This document shows positions 1 through 16,946 of a DNA stretch of 33,502 bases, piece after piece. A program made the position numbers and the translations under genes. Each line of letters begins with the position of its first letter. The stretch's first letter is position 1. The notes under the pieces are model-generated. The model made no database searches and had not been told where the DNA came from. It saw only the letters and a program-made list of their open reading frames with translations. The stretch comes from Guillardia theta CCMP2712. Its lineage: Eukaryota; Cryptophyceae; Pyrenomonadales; Geminigeraceae. Where the stretch lies: the NCBI RefSeq assembly GCF_000315625.1, contig NW_005434665.1, positions 74,969 through 108,470 of the forward strand, given 5' to 3'.

Positions 1-129
1 GGAAGAGCAGCAGGATTAGCAGCAGCAGCAGCAGGAAAGCAGGAGCACTGAGCCGGGAGGAGGAGGAGCAGCAGCAGCAGCATGGCCCGGGTTTCTCTGT
101 CAACCATCGCATTTTAACGATTTGATTTG

Positions 130-500
130 CATGAGGGACATCACCGGTACGGTGCCAAAACGATGGTGGGGTGGAGTACTAAGTAGGGGTAGGCTGGCCT
201 CTTGGTACCGGTCATTTGCGTGGTATCGAGTCGAGGAAAGAGGGGTCGGTAGGATCAAAGGGTATGCTGAAGTGCCTCAGAAGGGGGTAGGGTACTCCCT
301 GATTTGACACTCCGAAGTGGGGGTACACTGTATCAGACAATCGTCAGACTGGGGTAGGGTGGTTTGATCGGACAGTGCCGTGGTAGGAGTCCCTTACCCT
401 ACCAACACTTCAACGTCGTTTGAGTGGAATAATGAGGGGTAGTATACCTGAGCTTTGACCACCCCCCTACATTGGACCCCAGGAACTCGGAGGATCGGGA
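130..500. repeat. G-rich block with recurring GGGGTAGG-type words
   Basis: The stretch repeats words such as GGGGTAGG and GGGGTA many times on the + strand. Blocks of the same flavour, as C-rich sequence on the + strand, occur at 9370-9700 and 31316-31425. Here the block sits directly beside a GC-rich island, as it does at 31135-31425. I see no convincing gene in it; the short open frames look incidental. The triplet-rich AGC/AGG stretch before it (1-85) could belong to an upstream gene but nothing recognisable is visible. Confidence 0.5.
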
Positions 501-529
501 TGGCCGGGCGTGGACCGTACAAGCATTCT

Positions 530-890
530 GATTTGTTCCTTGCACAGAACAAATCGGCTCGGGTCCGCCTCAGTAGTTACTGAGAGGCCGCGGCTCACGC
601 CCCCGCGGTGTCAGGGGCCGGTGCCCCAGTGACCCAGCCCGGGCTTCCGCACCCTATACGGGCCGTTCGGCAACTTGCCAAACTGAGGGACTCCGGCGGC
701 CGGGACTACCCGCCGGGCAGTTTGGCCCGGGCCGGGCACTACCGCGGCCCCGCGGTGGGCGGCTGTGTCGGATCCGAACGTAACTGATTGACGAGCCTTA
801 GTGGCGGCAACTCACTGAGTCGCACGTGGTCACTCCGGGCCCGGGCCCGGGCGGCCGATGCGGCCCGGCCAGCCGGGCCCCCGGCATTAT
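530..890. repeat. GC-rich island (CCCGGG/GGCCCG words)
   Basis: This is an abrupt island of CGGCCCGGG-like words that includes the phrase AACTCACTGAGTCGCAC near 804. Similar islands lie at 24115-24275, 25225-25470, 27521-27775 and 31135-31300, and most of them carry a variant of the CACTGAGT phrase. After the island comes an ACTTTGAGTAAA phrase (near 900), which recurs near 25222. I read this as one member of a dispersed non-coding repeat family; what it is remains unknown. Confidence 0.5.
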
Positions 891-984
891 TTTAACTTAA
901 CTTTGAGTAAATATTGCCGGGCGGCAGTTGGTGTCGAAGCCTCCGAGGCGGGCTTGAAGACGAGAAATGCTGAGAACGCAGATG

Positions 985-1150
985 CGACGAGAGGAAGGAA
1001 GAGGAGAGGAGAGGAGAGGAGAGGAGAGGAGAGATGAAGGAAGAGGAGGAGATAGAGAGCGGGGAGGGGGAGGGGGAGGGGGAGGGAGAGGGAGGGAGAG
1101 GGAGGGAGGGAGGGAAAGAGAGGGAGGGAGGGAAGGAGGGAGGACGGGGT
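985..1150. repeat. Low-complexity purine tract (GAGAGG/GGGA)
   Basis: Nearly pure purine tandem sequence on the + strand, built of GAGAGG and GGGAGG units. Open frames through it on both strands (Arg/Gly/Glu or Ser/Pro/Leu) are composition artefacts. From here to 1489 there is no clear coding signal. A good splice acceptor (TTGTTCGGCAG) ends at 1489, so a 5' UTR intron of the downstream gene may start in this stretch. Confidence 0.6.
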
Positions 1151-1549
1151 CAGGTCAGTTCTGGGTAGGGTAATGGAGTGAAGAGGAGTTGCAAGGAGTG
1201 AAGCAGGTAGCTTGAGATGAGACGAGAGCAGAGGATGGTTAGCTGTTGACAAGGTGAAACATCAGACTTTCACACGTCGAAATGCTCTGCTACGTGGAGG
1301 AATAAGAAATCAGTATAGGAAGTTGATGTCTGCAGAGAAAGTTTAGGTGCTGCAGATGATTTGGGCGAGTTTGTATACACCAAGTTCATGTGACATCTCA
1401 AACAAAAGCAGAGGATCGACCTGAAAGGAAAAAGGGAGGATAAATCAAGGCTTGATTGTTGTCTTACCTACCATTGTCTTGTTCGGCAGGCATGATTGAA
1501 GTGCTCCGGAGTTAACGGCAGTAAGGAATCAGAAGACCTGAAGCCTTCT

Positions 1550-8049
<6,500 letters not shown>

Positions 8050-8248
8050 CCAGTATCAACATGAAGCTCAGGATTTTAAGTTCATTCAAAAAAAGTTCGA
8101 GGAGGCCGACAACGACGAAGCGCCTCTGACCCGCCATCTCCTGTGTCTCTCTCTAACGTTAACATCTCAGTGCTACGATGACTCCGCAAACTGAACCACC
8201 GAGACCACTTGCCCCGCGTCTTTGAATGTACACATTCAAAACAATAAT

Positions 8249-8539
8249 TTACTCGAGGAAAGGTCCTCCAGTAAGCTTGTCAATGCACTTCAAGCGGTTG
8301 GAGAGGTACTGTACAACATGTCAGATGTCCACATCATACCGAGCAAGACAGCAGGTAGAAGAGAGGGGACCAAGACAAGGGGAGGAAGATCCAGGGGCAG
8401 CGCTTACGTCGAACTGCTGAACACAGTAGTCGATGCGTCCCTTGTTCTTGTAGATGTTGGTCCAGGTGTTCCTCGAGGAGCCAAGGGGAGGAACGTAGCC
8501 AGCAGGGGGCTCTGGGATACCTTCAAGCTTGAAGAACAT
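8249..8539 (-). CDS. Small conserved-looking 63-residue protein, two exons
   Basis: Exon 1 is complement 8408-8539 (44 codons) with an ATG in a strong ACCACCATG context, directly after a TTGGTTACAG acceptor, so a 5' UTR intron is likely. It ends in a GTAAGC donor. Exon 2 is complement 8249-8308 and begins after a TTGTACAG acceptor. Both junctions are phase 0. The product begins MFFKLEGIPEPPAGYVPPLG and ends in TGGPFLE. It has no signal peptide or membrane segment, is basic and aromatic-rich, and has two Cys (DYC, LKC). I do not recognise the family; a small organelle-complex subunit is only a guess. Its 3' end faces the demethylase gene 199 bases away. Confidence 0.65.
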
Positions 8540-8599
8540 GGTGGTCTGTAACCAACAGTCATGGCTCCATCGAGAAAGTCAACTTCCAACATGGAACCA

Positions 8600-10471
8600 T
8601 TCTCAATACATGAAACACAACCACGATCTAAACAGAATATGCATACGTTGACGTAAACAATAGGACATGAGCATTGAACTGTAGATGACCGTAAATATTT
8701 TCTCTTTTCACAACGCTACCCATCCTGGAACAACTCTGCTGTTTTGTCTCACAGGGACCAATACAACCAGCAAACTGTTCAGAACTTCACATCACGAAGA
8801 CAAGATAAGGATAAACGAGGAGAGTCACGAATCTGGCTTGTGAAATAACACCGATGCGAGGAGTCAGCAACAGTCAGTGAGGAGATATGATATAAACAGT
8901 CTGCATGAAACCAAAAAAGCATGCAGATGACAACAGGACGCATCGCACACGAACAACATGCATTCATCGTTCAAGGACGCACGAACATCACCGTACACAG
9001 CATGCGCGCGATCAGACACAGCATTAGGGTTGGGCGGCATGGACCTGTCGGCGTGGAGGGTCGTGACCCTTGGGACTTTTTTTGATCTCCCAAGGGGCAG
9101 TAACGGTTCTGTAACGTATTGCATAACGATGAGCGTAAAGAATAACGCTTATAACGGACATTACAATGATGCGGGCTCGGTTAGTTATCACAAGTCTGTG
9201 AGCCTCGCCTTCAAGCTAGCCACAGTTTTCACATTTTCAACTTCTCAGCTCAAATTTCATCTTTTCCAGCGAAATTTAAGCCCTGAAGTTTTTTTGAAGG
9301 GGTTTCCGAAACGACGTGTAAGTGAATCGTTTCGAACTTATAATACAGACTACCCTATTGTTTCAATTCATATCAAGTAACCCCTACCTCCAATTTTCAT
9401 AGGGAAATCCACCGCCCTTTCTCCCTAGATACAAATACCCACCCCCTTTCACACGATCATAAATGTACCCTCACCCCCTAGAAAGCCCTGGCCTAGTGAC
9501 TCCATTTTTTTTTAAAACAGAACCTCAACTGTTGTACCCCACCCCCATGACCAACCCCTCTGTGCGATCGATCCCTCTACCCGTGGATATCCCTCTCAAA
9601 TGCCCCCATCGAGAACTGAAACTGATGAGACTACCCTACCCCAGAGAGGGGTACCCCGTGACGTCAATTTGCCAATCTCAAGATCAAGGTCAATCTGAAT
9701 TTAAAACCATCAATTTATAATTAAAATGGATGTGAGAAATCGATTTGTACCGGCCAGGAAAATGTTTTTGAGTTTTATCGTAACTGTAATCAGTACTAAA
9801 ATTTGTTAACTGTAGTCCCCAAAAGGTAGTTACATAGTACTATTTCATCTAAAATATGTTTTGTACTGGGTTTTAGACTTTATAAAGTATTACCCAAATC
9901 CCCATGCCTGAACTGCCGCTATGCGGCAGGGTCGGAAGAAGTCATTGCCTCAATGCAGAACCCTCCAGCTTCTTCCTATGGCTTGCATCCTGACGAAGAG
10001 ATGTCTGCTCCCAGCCTTCCCAGCCTCCTCTTCCTCTTCATGATCATACCTCTGCTAATGCAACTCCTTTGCCGCTGAAAAAGTCAATTCTGCCCCCGTC
10101 TTCCTTCCTAGTGACCCGCTCACCTTGTGTGATCCATTCGCAAACTGCTCTTGCTTCCGCAGGATCTGGAACATCATCATCCTCCATTCTCACTTTGGCC
10201 TCTCACGCAACCTGGCGTGCATACCCGAACCTTCATTCCAATCCTCGTTCATTTCAACACTCAATGTTTTCAGCTACACTTCATCGCGTTGTCTTGGTGT
10301 CACCATTTCTCTCCTGAGTCCTTAGAAATGCTCATAGATCAATATCAATCACTTTGATGCATTCAAACTCTCTCTTACTCTGTGACGTCAGGTGCTGGGG
10401 ATGGGCGTTGTAACGCCTCTGGTGCCGTTCCAGGAGGCAGCAGCCTGACTTTGTTCTTATCTGTTTCTTGA
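8600..10471. other. Long intergenic stretch, no supported gene
   Basis: I see no exon chain with consistent phase. An open frame at 8958-9380 has ordinary composition and no recognisable motif. A C-rich block lies at 9370-9700. Between 9900 and 10330 short frames containing hydrophobic stretches are interrupted by stops; a 5' UTR or upstream exon of the EF-hand kinase could lie here but I cannot define it. Confidence 0.4.
9370..9700. repeat. C-rich block (CCCCTACC/CCACCCC words)
   Basis: The complement of the G-rich block at 130-500: words such as AACCCCTACCTCC, TACCCACCCCC and CTACCCTACCCC recur. Unlike the blocks at 130-500 and 31316-31425 it has no GC-rich island beside it. No coding signal. 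Confidence 0.45.
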
Positions 10472-12989
10472 ATGTTCCGCTTGTTCGGTCGACGACCGAA
10501 GCCAGAGCCCAATGGCTACCTGGCATGCCTGAAGGACAACTCGCTCGCGTCCTACCTCCACGAGGCGTTCAAGCTTCTGGAGCTCAGGTTCAAAACGTAC
10601 GATAAGGACGGGGCGGAAACTCTCATGTTCTACGAGTTGGAGCGACAGCTGTCTCTGGCTGGGTTTGCCGATCATGAGAAGCTAGAGCATCTGTTCAACC
10701 GGGTCGACCTCGACAAGAATGGGACGCTGGACTTTGCAGAATTCCTGTGCCTGCTGTACCTCTGGGTGGACCAGGGGGACTACTCGCATTTCTTTCAAGT
10801 CCCGCAGAACGCGATGATCGTCTCCCAATCGTTTGCGCTCATGGAGAGAGCGATGATCAAATACGACAAGGACAAGAGCAGAGCACTGTGTATAGCTGAA
10901 CTGAATTCTTTCTTCAAGGACCACCTGCCGGAAGCCTTTTACTCTGGTACTTACCAACAAATTGTCGACCTTGTATACCCCGTCTCTTCCCGGCAGGTAG
11001 TTTTCTGTGCCTTTGGGTCAGGACTGAGCATGCTGACGGTGTGTCAGGCTGGGAAGGAGCTTTCCTTCCCTAAGTTCATGATCCTCCTCTATGAGATCAT
11101 GTGCCGATACCCACAATCGAAGCTCGATGGCTTCTTCTCGAAGCTTGGATCCCACAGCCAGTACGTCATGGACGCCTCACAGGAGCACCACAGCAAAGAG
11201 AAGAGCCGATTGTGGATATCTCTCCAGCAGGCCTTTCAGCACCTCGAAGAGGATTTCAATCGATTCGATGCGAATGGCGACATGTTGGTCGACTTTGTTG
11301 AGATCACTCAGGGAATCCCGCTGACTTGTCAAGGAACAGACAAGGTGAGTATCTTGTCTCGGCTGGAGTATGCCTACAAGCAGGTGGACTTCGATCGCTC
11401 CGGGACGTTGGACTTCTTCGAGTTCGTCTACATGAGTTTCATGATGACACAGAACGGGTCCTACCATGAGCTGGTAGAGCACTCGCAAGGGTCCCAGATC
11501 GTCAAGAAGTCGTTCATTGACATCCACACATTCTACCGGAAGTACGACACAGACGGGAACCTCCGGCTCACGTACGATGAACTTGAGAAGTTTTGTACAG
11601 ATTTGTTCGGGGAGATTCCGGCTGAGGTTCCCGGGCTGTTCGCTAAAGTGAGTTACCAAAGCTCGGCGACGCAGGGAAGGAGGGCAGTCGATGTGGTTCG
11701 ATTTATGAAGTTGCTGTACATGCTGATCAAACCCAACGGAAGGTTTCATCCTGACAGGTACAACCCGACCAAGCAGCCCGCCTCAAAGAACGACAACATC
11801 ATCTCCATGCCCATGGCAAAGCATTCCACCAGGCCCTCAAGGTTTCAAAACATCGTCCCAGCCAAGTTCATGAAGCACAAGCTGCTGGGTAAAGGAGGAC
11901 AAGGGGAGGTCTACATGGGACAGTATGAGACAGTGCTGTGTGCGGGGAAGACGCTGATAGGCGACATCGATGAGCATGCTGTGCGAGAAACGATGGCGGA
12001 GGTCGATTTCTTCATGAAGCTGGACCATCCTAATTGCCACTACCTGCTGGGGGCCAAGACCTCGATCGAGAACGGAGGGATCCTACTGCTGACTGAATTA
12101 TGTGAACTTGGCTCCATCTACGACTTCTACGGGAAAAGCCGAAAGACTTTCGACATCCCGACAGCATTGCGACTTGCGCACGAATGCGCGACAGGCTTCT
12201 CGGTGATCCACCAGATGGGATTCATGCATCGAGACATCAAATCTCTGTAAGCCGCTCGTTATCTTTCTCCTCCCTCCCTCCCTCCCTCCCTCTACTCCCT
12301 CCCTCCCTCCCTCCCTCTACTCCCTCCCTCCCTTCCTCCTTCCCTCCCTCCCTCTACTCCCTCCCTCTTCTCCCCTCTTCTCCCCTCGCTTCCTCACCAC
12401 CACTCACCGCTTCCTTCCTCTCCTGCTCTCCTCTTCTGAACTCCTCATCACCTCAACTTGTGTTCTCCTCTCACTTGTCATGGCAGGAACGTGTTCCTCA
12501 CTTCTGATTTCATCGCCAAGGTCGCTGACTTCGGCATGTGTACAAACTCTCCGTTCGCATGCGAGGCCTGCGGGACCCCGCAGTGGATGGCGCCAGAGGT
12601 GCTGGCCAACGTGCTGGGCAAGGCGACCATGTACGATCACAGCATCGACATTTACAGCTACGGGGTCCTCCTCTGGGAGCTCTTTCATTGCAGCACTCCC
12701 TACGCGGACACGAGACTAGATCAGATGGGGATATGTAAGAGCGTCTTCTACCATGACATCCGTAGGTGCTGCCTCCTCCTCCCTCCTCCTCACTCGCCCT
12801 GCAGGACCCAAGGTTGGCTCCTGCTGCCCTCCTCGCATCGCTGCGATCATCCATCAGTGCTGGGACAAGGTACCAGGGAACCGCCCGTCCTTCCTCCAGG
12901 TGAGCTCAGGACGTGCCTTGCTGCCGTGTGACGCTCAGGTGCAGATCTGCTCGGCGCTAGAAGAGATTCGAGGCTCCATGGCTCTGTGA
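10472..12989 (+). CDS. EF-hand protein kinase (six EF-hands plus TKL-like kinase domain)
   Basis: A predicted cytosolic calcium-responsive kinase. EF-hand loops sit near residues 44-55, 79-90, 132-143, 266-277, 306-317 and 359-370; the second (DLDKNGTLDFAE) and fifth (DFDRSGTLDFFE) are canonical, the third and sixth degenerate. The kinase domain starts near residue 470 with GKGGQGEV, catalytic Lys493 in CAGK, HRDIKSLN at 586-593, DFG after the next junction, then GTPQWMAPE and a WDK..GNRPSF C-lobe, so it should be active. Exons: 10472-12246, 12487-12761, 12805-12899, 12939-12989, all in phase. A further 51-nt piece, 10997-11047, looks like an intron that is a multiple of three (GTAGTT...GTGTCAG). 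Product 731 residues with it, 714 without. CDPKs have the opposite order (kinase then EF-hands), so this is a different architecture. Confidence 0.9.
12266..12375 (+). repeat. (CCCT)n tandem repeats in an intron
   Basis: Repeated CCCT/CTCC units fill the first intron (12247-12486) of the EF-hand kinase gene. As in the neighbouring demethylase gene, the C/T strand is the coding strand. Confidence 0.7.
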
Positions 12990-13554
12990 GAAGCGAGAGA
13001 GAGGAAGAAGAGAGGAAGAAGAGAGGGAGCTCGTGTACGATGGGATTACATAAGATTCAATATAAGTGTCAAGGAAGGAAACATCCAACAGCAGCAGCAG
13101 TTTCAAGCTTGCTCTTGCCCTTCCGTTTTGTCTCCTGTCAACTACCGCGCTAGAGACTCGATGTGGTCGTAGGCGTCGAGCGTCATGCTGCCCTCCACAC
13201 TGCCGTCCAGTCAGCAGGGGACAGGAGAGGGTTACGGAGAGCGTGGAGGGGAGGGAAAGGAGGAGAGAGAGAGCGAGAGAGACAGAGAGAGGGAGAGGGA
13301 AAAAGGGAGGGAGAGGCAGAGGGAGAGGGAGAGGGGAGAGGCAGAGGCAGAGGCAGAGGGAGAGGCAGAGGGAGAGAGAAAGAGAGCGAGGGCGAGGGAG
13401 AGNNNNNNNNNNNNNNNNNNNNNNNNNNNNNNNNNNNNNNNNNNNNNNNNNNNNNNNNNNNNNNNNNNNNNNNNNNNNNNNNNNNNNNNNNNNNNNNNNN
13501 NNGGGGGGGGAGGGTGGCGAGAGAGAGAGGAGGAAGAAGAAGAAGAGGGAGAGG
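12990..13554. other. Low-complexity intergenic region with 100-N assembly gap (13403-13502)
   Basis: After the kinase stop codon the sequence becomes GAGAGG/AGGCAG purine tandem sequence from about 13250. It continues on both sides of an N run at 13403-13502. The round gap length suggests a placeholder of unknown true size. Open frames crossing the Ns are meaningless. No gene is visible. Confidence 0.8.
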
Positions 13555-15576
13555 TCACCTTCGGTCGGACATGGAGACTTCAGTGCAAGACTCGCTCAGG
13601 CTCACTTCCTGCTGCTGAGGTTTCAAGCCCCAGGCTGGCGAGACTTCCCCGTCACTGCGGCAGCATGAGAACCACAAGGATCGCGGTAGGGAGAAGCTGA
13701 ACCTCTCCTGGACTTCGATGTCCTCCTCGACCACGTCATAGTCGCTGTTGCCCTGCCGCACAAGTCAGGCGAGCAGGCGAGGGCATGAAGTGTTCCTCGT
13801 CTTCGATCTCGATGTTGTAGCCCTGCAACCTGGTCAGAAACGTGCATCTCTCAAGCCTCAGCCTGCCTTGTGAGGCTTGTCGCTCCTCCCCGCCATCTTC
13901 GTCCGCTCCTGTAGGGAGAACCCGATGAGCCTGTACCCTCCCCCCTCGCCTCCCTCCTCCCTCCCTCCTCCCTCCCTCCTCGCCTCCCTCCTACCCTGCT
14001 CACGTTCGTGGCTTTCGGAGAAACGTTTTCTGACGCAGCAGGCGATTTGCCTCGTTCCAAGTCGACGTTGTCATCCTTCTTGGGATAAAGTCGTCGGGTC
14101 GTGCTGGTCAGGGAGTTGTACTCCTCCTCCTCCTCCTCCTTTTCTCCGCTGTGCGTCGCGTCACTGGTCGCCTTGTCGCTTCTTGGGAACTCCGGGGGGC
14201 TAAGCTTGGCGACCTGCTCTCGAGCATCAGAACAGAACCTCCGCAGTGTCGCAACCTCCTCGAGCTCCTGAACGCCTCGGGAAGAAGGGAACGAGAAGAC
14301 ATGCTTGTTCGGTTTCATGCCTGAAGACAAGCATCAGCGTCAGTGAACACGGGAGGAGAGGGAGGAGAGGGAGGAGAGGGAGGAGAGGGAGGAGGGAGCA
14401 GTCATTGTGGTGTCTGACCAGGGAGAGGAGGGAGGTCGCTGAGGGGAGACAAGTCGTTGCGAGACTTGGGGGGATCCAAGTTTCTAGTGGGTTGAGATTT
14501 CTTTTCTGCTCCGAAAGAGAACTTGGAATCGCGATCGTTGCCATCGCGATGAGGGCTAGACAGACTTGTAAGACAAGGTCGCTGCACATCGTGGGGACCT
14601 CAAGGTCGGAGGGGAGGACGAAAAGTTGCCGTCGGAAGGTTTGTTCTCCTTCACAGGTGAACTTTGTTTCTGCAGATGAAAAGCATCACACGCAGAGGAC
14701 CATATCAAGAATTTCTCTCACATGATTATCTTCCTTTTGGTGTCCATCCAGCGATCGCCTTGTCTCGGGAGCTGATGGCTGGAGGTCGTTGTCAGAATCC
14801 TTCAGAAGTCAAGAAACTTCTTACATGCGCCTTGTTGGAACCCGCAGTCATGAATGACCTCAACATTTGAATCTTGGCAAGATATCAGCGTTATGACATG
14901 GGAGGAAGGGAGGGAGGGAGGGAGGGAGGGAGGGAGGGAGGGAGGGAGGGAGGGAGGGAGGGGGTCTGGTACCAAGAGCGGCTCTTTGCTGCTTTCCTCC
15001 AGCCCTTCCTATCGTCAGCGCAGAGCTCAGACAAGCTCATCGTCCTCTCACCTAGTCGCACGGCGAGCGGAGATCGTCCGGGATAATCAACTTCCAGCGA
15101 AGCCTGACGGTCAACTTGTCAACTGCTACCAGCTCACGGACTTTAGACCTCTGGGAGGAGCACAGAGATGGTGCTGTGAAGCTCGTAAAACTCCATGAAT
15201 TCACGAATCTGCCTGGCAATTCAAAGGAGACTTGAGTTTCCTACTCTTACGAGGTCGACGGCCAGGGCCCCTTCAGTCGACTCCATAATCGCAGAGCTCT
15301 TGGATCTCGACGATCCGGCTTCATCGTTCACCACCTTGAAGACAGCAGCCTGCGCCCAGGGTCAGAGAGCTCTCAGGTGACAACGTTGCCATACCCTCAG
15401 CTGTGCTTTCAGGCTTGCAAGTACTCCTGAAGAAGTGGTGAGAGGCAGAGGCAACAACAAGCGAGGACCGTTCTGTTGCAAAGAACCCTTCACAAGCTCC
15501 TTAAGTTCGTCTAGCAATGCATTCAAACTTTCTCATTGTCGCTCCTCCTGCCCTTACCGAGTTGTGGTCCCTCCAT
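13555..15576 (-). CDS. FOP/FOR20-like centriolar LisH-domain protein (many mini-exons)
   Basis: Probable centriole/basal-body protein of the FOP (CEP43)/FOR20/TONNEAU1 group. The N-terminus, starting MEGPQL, gives LKELVKGSLQQNGVLASLK, then QLRAAVFKVVND, a LisH motif (IREFMEFYELHSTISVLLPE) and SPLAVRLGLEESSKEPLL. This is the family's N-terminal dimerisation domain in the right order. Exons on the complement: 15558-15576, 15469-15510, 15395-15426, 15251-15349, 15149-15208, 15052-15103, 14973-15004, 14825-14872, 14722-14778, 14599-14669, 14419-14555, 14004-14320, 13867-13908. All these junctions keep phase (336 residues), and the last one uses a GC donor. Two more exons follow (13822 down to about 13770, and 13752-13555), acidic (GYNIEIEDEEHF, YDVVEEDIEVQE); their join is uncertain and the protein may instead stop near 13740. 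The C-terminal two thirds is Ser/Pro/charged and probably disordered, as in FOP. About 420 residues. Confidence 0.85.
14901..14961. repeat. (GGGA)n tandem repeat in an intron of the FOP-like gene
   Basis: A clean GGGA repeat, CCCT on the gene's coding strand, within the complement intron 14873-14972. It explains why this intron is about 100 nt while its neighbours are 40-50 nt. Confidence 0.75.
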
Positions 15577-15786
15577 CGTTTGCCAACCTGCAGGCCGTGG
15601 CTCAGAACTCCATACAGCACCTCTCAACTTCCTTATACGCATCGCTACTTCTACTTGTAACTTTTCTCCTTCATTCTGGGTGAACTCTCGGTTCTACGAG
15701 CATTTTGCATCTTATTGTTTCCTGCTCATCCTCATGTTCAATGCTGCCCTACTCCGTTCTCCTCCTCCCTCCATTCCCCTGGAACC

Positions 15787-15935
15787 ATGGGCGGTACCGC
15801 TCTCTCCCGCCATGTCAAAATTTTTAAAACTTTGATTTCTGAGTGAAAGTTTCAAACTTCCGGACAAACTTTTGGGAACGAAACCCAGCCGTTCCATGGC
15901 AGACAGAGGGGGTAGGAAGGAGACAAGATTACAGG
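15787..15935. repeat. AAAGTTT-cluster repeat, copy 1
   Basis: A CCCGCCATG phrase is followed by closely spaced AAACTTT/AAAGTTT words, then GTTCC....GCAG and GGGGGTAGGAAGG. The same order appears at 17725-17945. It lies in the space between the divergent starts of the FOP-like gene and the gene at 16040, so it could act as a promoter element or be a mobile remnant. The role is inference. Confidence 0.45.
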
Positions 15936-16039
15936 AGTCAACGATCAGACGGTCAAGATGTACATCAGCTACTCTGACTGATTTATCTCTTCTCAATGGA
16001 ATGAGTCTTGTACTCCTGTGAACCGAGTCAGGGTATCAC

Positions 16040-16528
16040 ATGAAATCCTCTCAGATATCGAGACTGCTGGAGTGCGAGAGGTATCAGGACGCCTCATGTT
16101 TGTTTGTGCCTACCAGCTGACCAAGTGCAGCGACATAGGGAGTGAGGACAAGAGGCGCTGCGAGAGATTGACGTCGCTCAGAGCAAGGATAGCTTCACTG
16201 CGCGATGCGCTCGGCAGTGAGGTTGGAGCAGCGAAGAACCTCCAAGATGTCTCGGCGTCGACTGATTCATCAAGAGATCTTCTCCCTTCAGTCGCATCTC
16301 TACGACATGCTGTTGAGAGATACTACAAGGTTCGAGATATGCGACAGCCATGGTCGATGCTCTGACGAGTCGCAGACCATATGCCCTGCTCACGTTTCTG
16401 AACGCCAACGCGTGCTCGAGCAGCTCGAACGAGCGGAGGATCTAGAGGAAGAAACCAGGCGATTGAATCGCTTCCTGAGCCTGATGCATGGCTTTGACCT
16501 GAGCATGAAGCCGTCTCCTCTCGGTTGA
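16040..16528 (+). CDS. Small coiled-coil protein, 132 residues, three exons
   Basis: Exons 16040-16080, 16131-16329 and 16370-16528 join with matching phases across introns of 50 and 40 nt (GTATCA...GTGCAG and GTTCGA...GACGAG). The product starts MKSSQISRLLECES, is rich in Arg/Glu/Leu, and has two helical stretches with heptad character: ERLTSLRARIASLRDALGSE and ERQRVLEQLERAEDLEEETR. No signal peptide, membrane span or known motif is seen, and I do not recognise a family. It is transcribed away from the FOP-like gene with about 460 bases between the two starts, so a shared promoter is possible. The start could lie in an undetected upstream exon. Confidence 0.6.
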
Positions 16529-16946
16529 CCTGACCCACCTCGTGCAATTCGTTGATAATCCTCGCGCGCACAGGATCTGAGGAGGAGGAGACTTCGGTTT
16601 ACGCTCAAGGCAGCAAGGTAGACATGTGTCATTATGGATACAAGACGCACACAGTAGTATCATAACTATCCTCCCAGGTTGCAGACCAACGAGACCAACG
16701 AACTAGCCTTCACCAGTCTCTTGAAGGTGCGATCACTTGCTCTATCATCATGTTCCGTGAAGAAATAGCAGTGTCAGGCCGGAGTTCCAACACCAGCACA
16801 GAATTCTTACACGTGTTTTTTGTTCCAAAACAAACCAAATGACTTTAAGAATGCTGATGGCTAAATTGACATGGTAAAGAGAAGATGTCTTCGAGACGAC
16901 ACATCTTGGCTCCAGACTGATGGTCCCACTACACGCTCCCTCAACT
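16529..16946. other. Intergenic, no gene seen
   Basis: Convergent 3' flanks of the coiled-coil gene (+) and the Cys-rich gene (-). Only short scattered open frames occur, with no splice-phase-consistent exon. Confidence 0.5.

Noticed and set aside
8958-9380. 140-codon open frame
   Set aside because: Ordinary composition, no motif, no splice support. It runs into the C-rich block. A chance frame is more likely.
13066-13700. Arg/Glu/Gly-rich frames crossing the N run
   Set aside because: They consist of purine tandem repeats and unknown bases; nothing in them supports a protein.
14901-14961. Possible CRISPR-like or satellite array in the GGGA tract
   Set aside because: It is a simple 4-nt tandem repeat without spacers, inside an intron.
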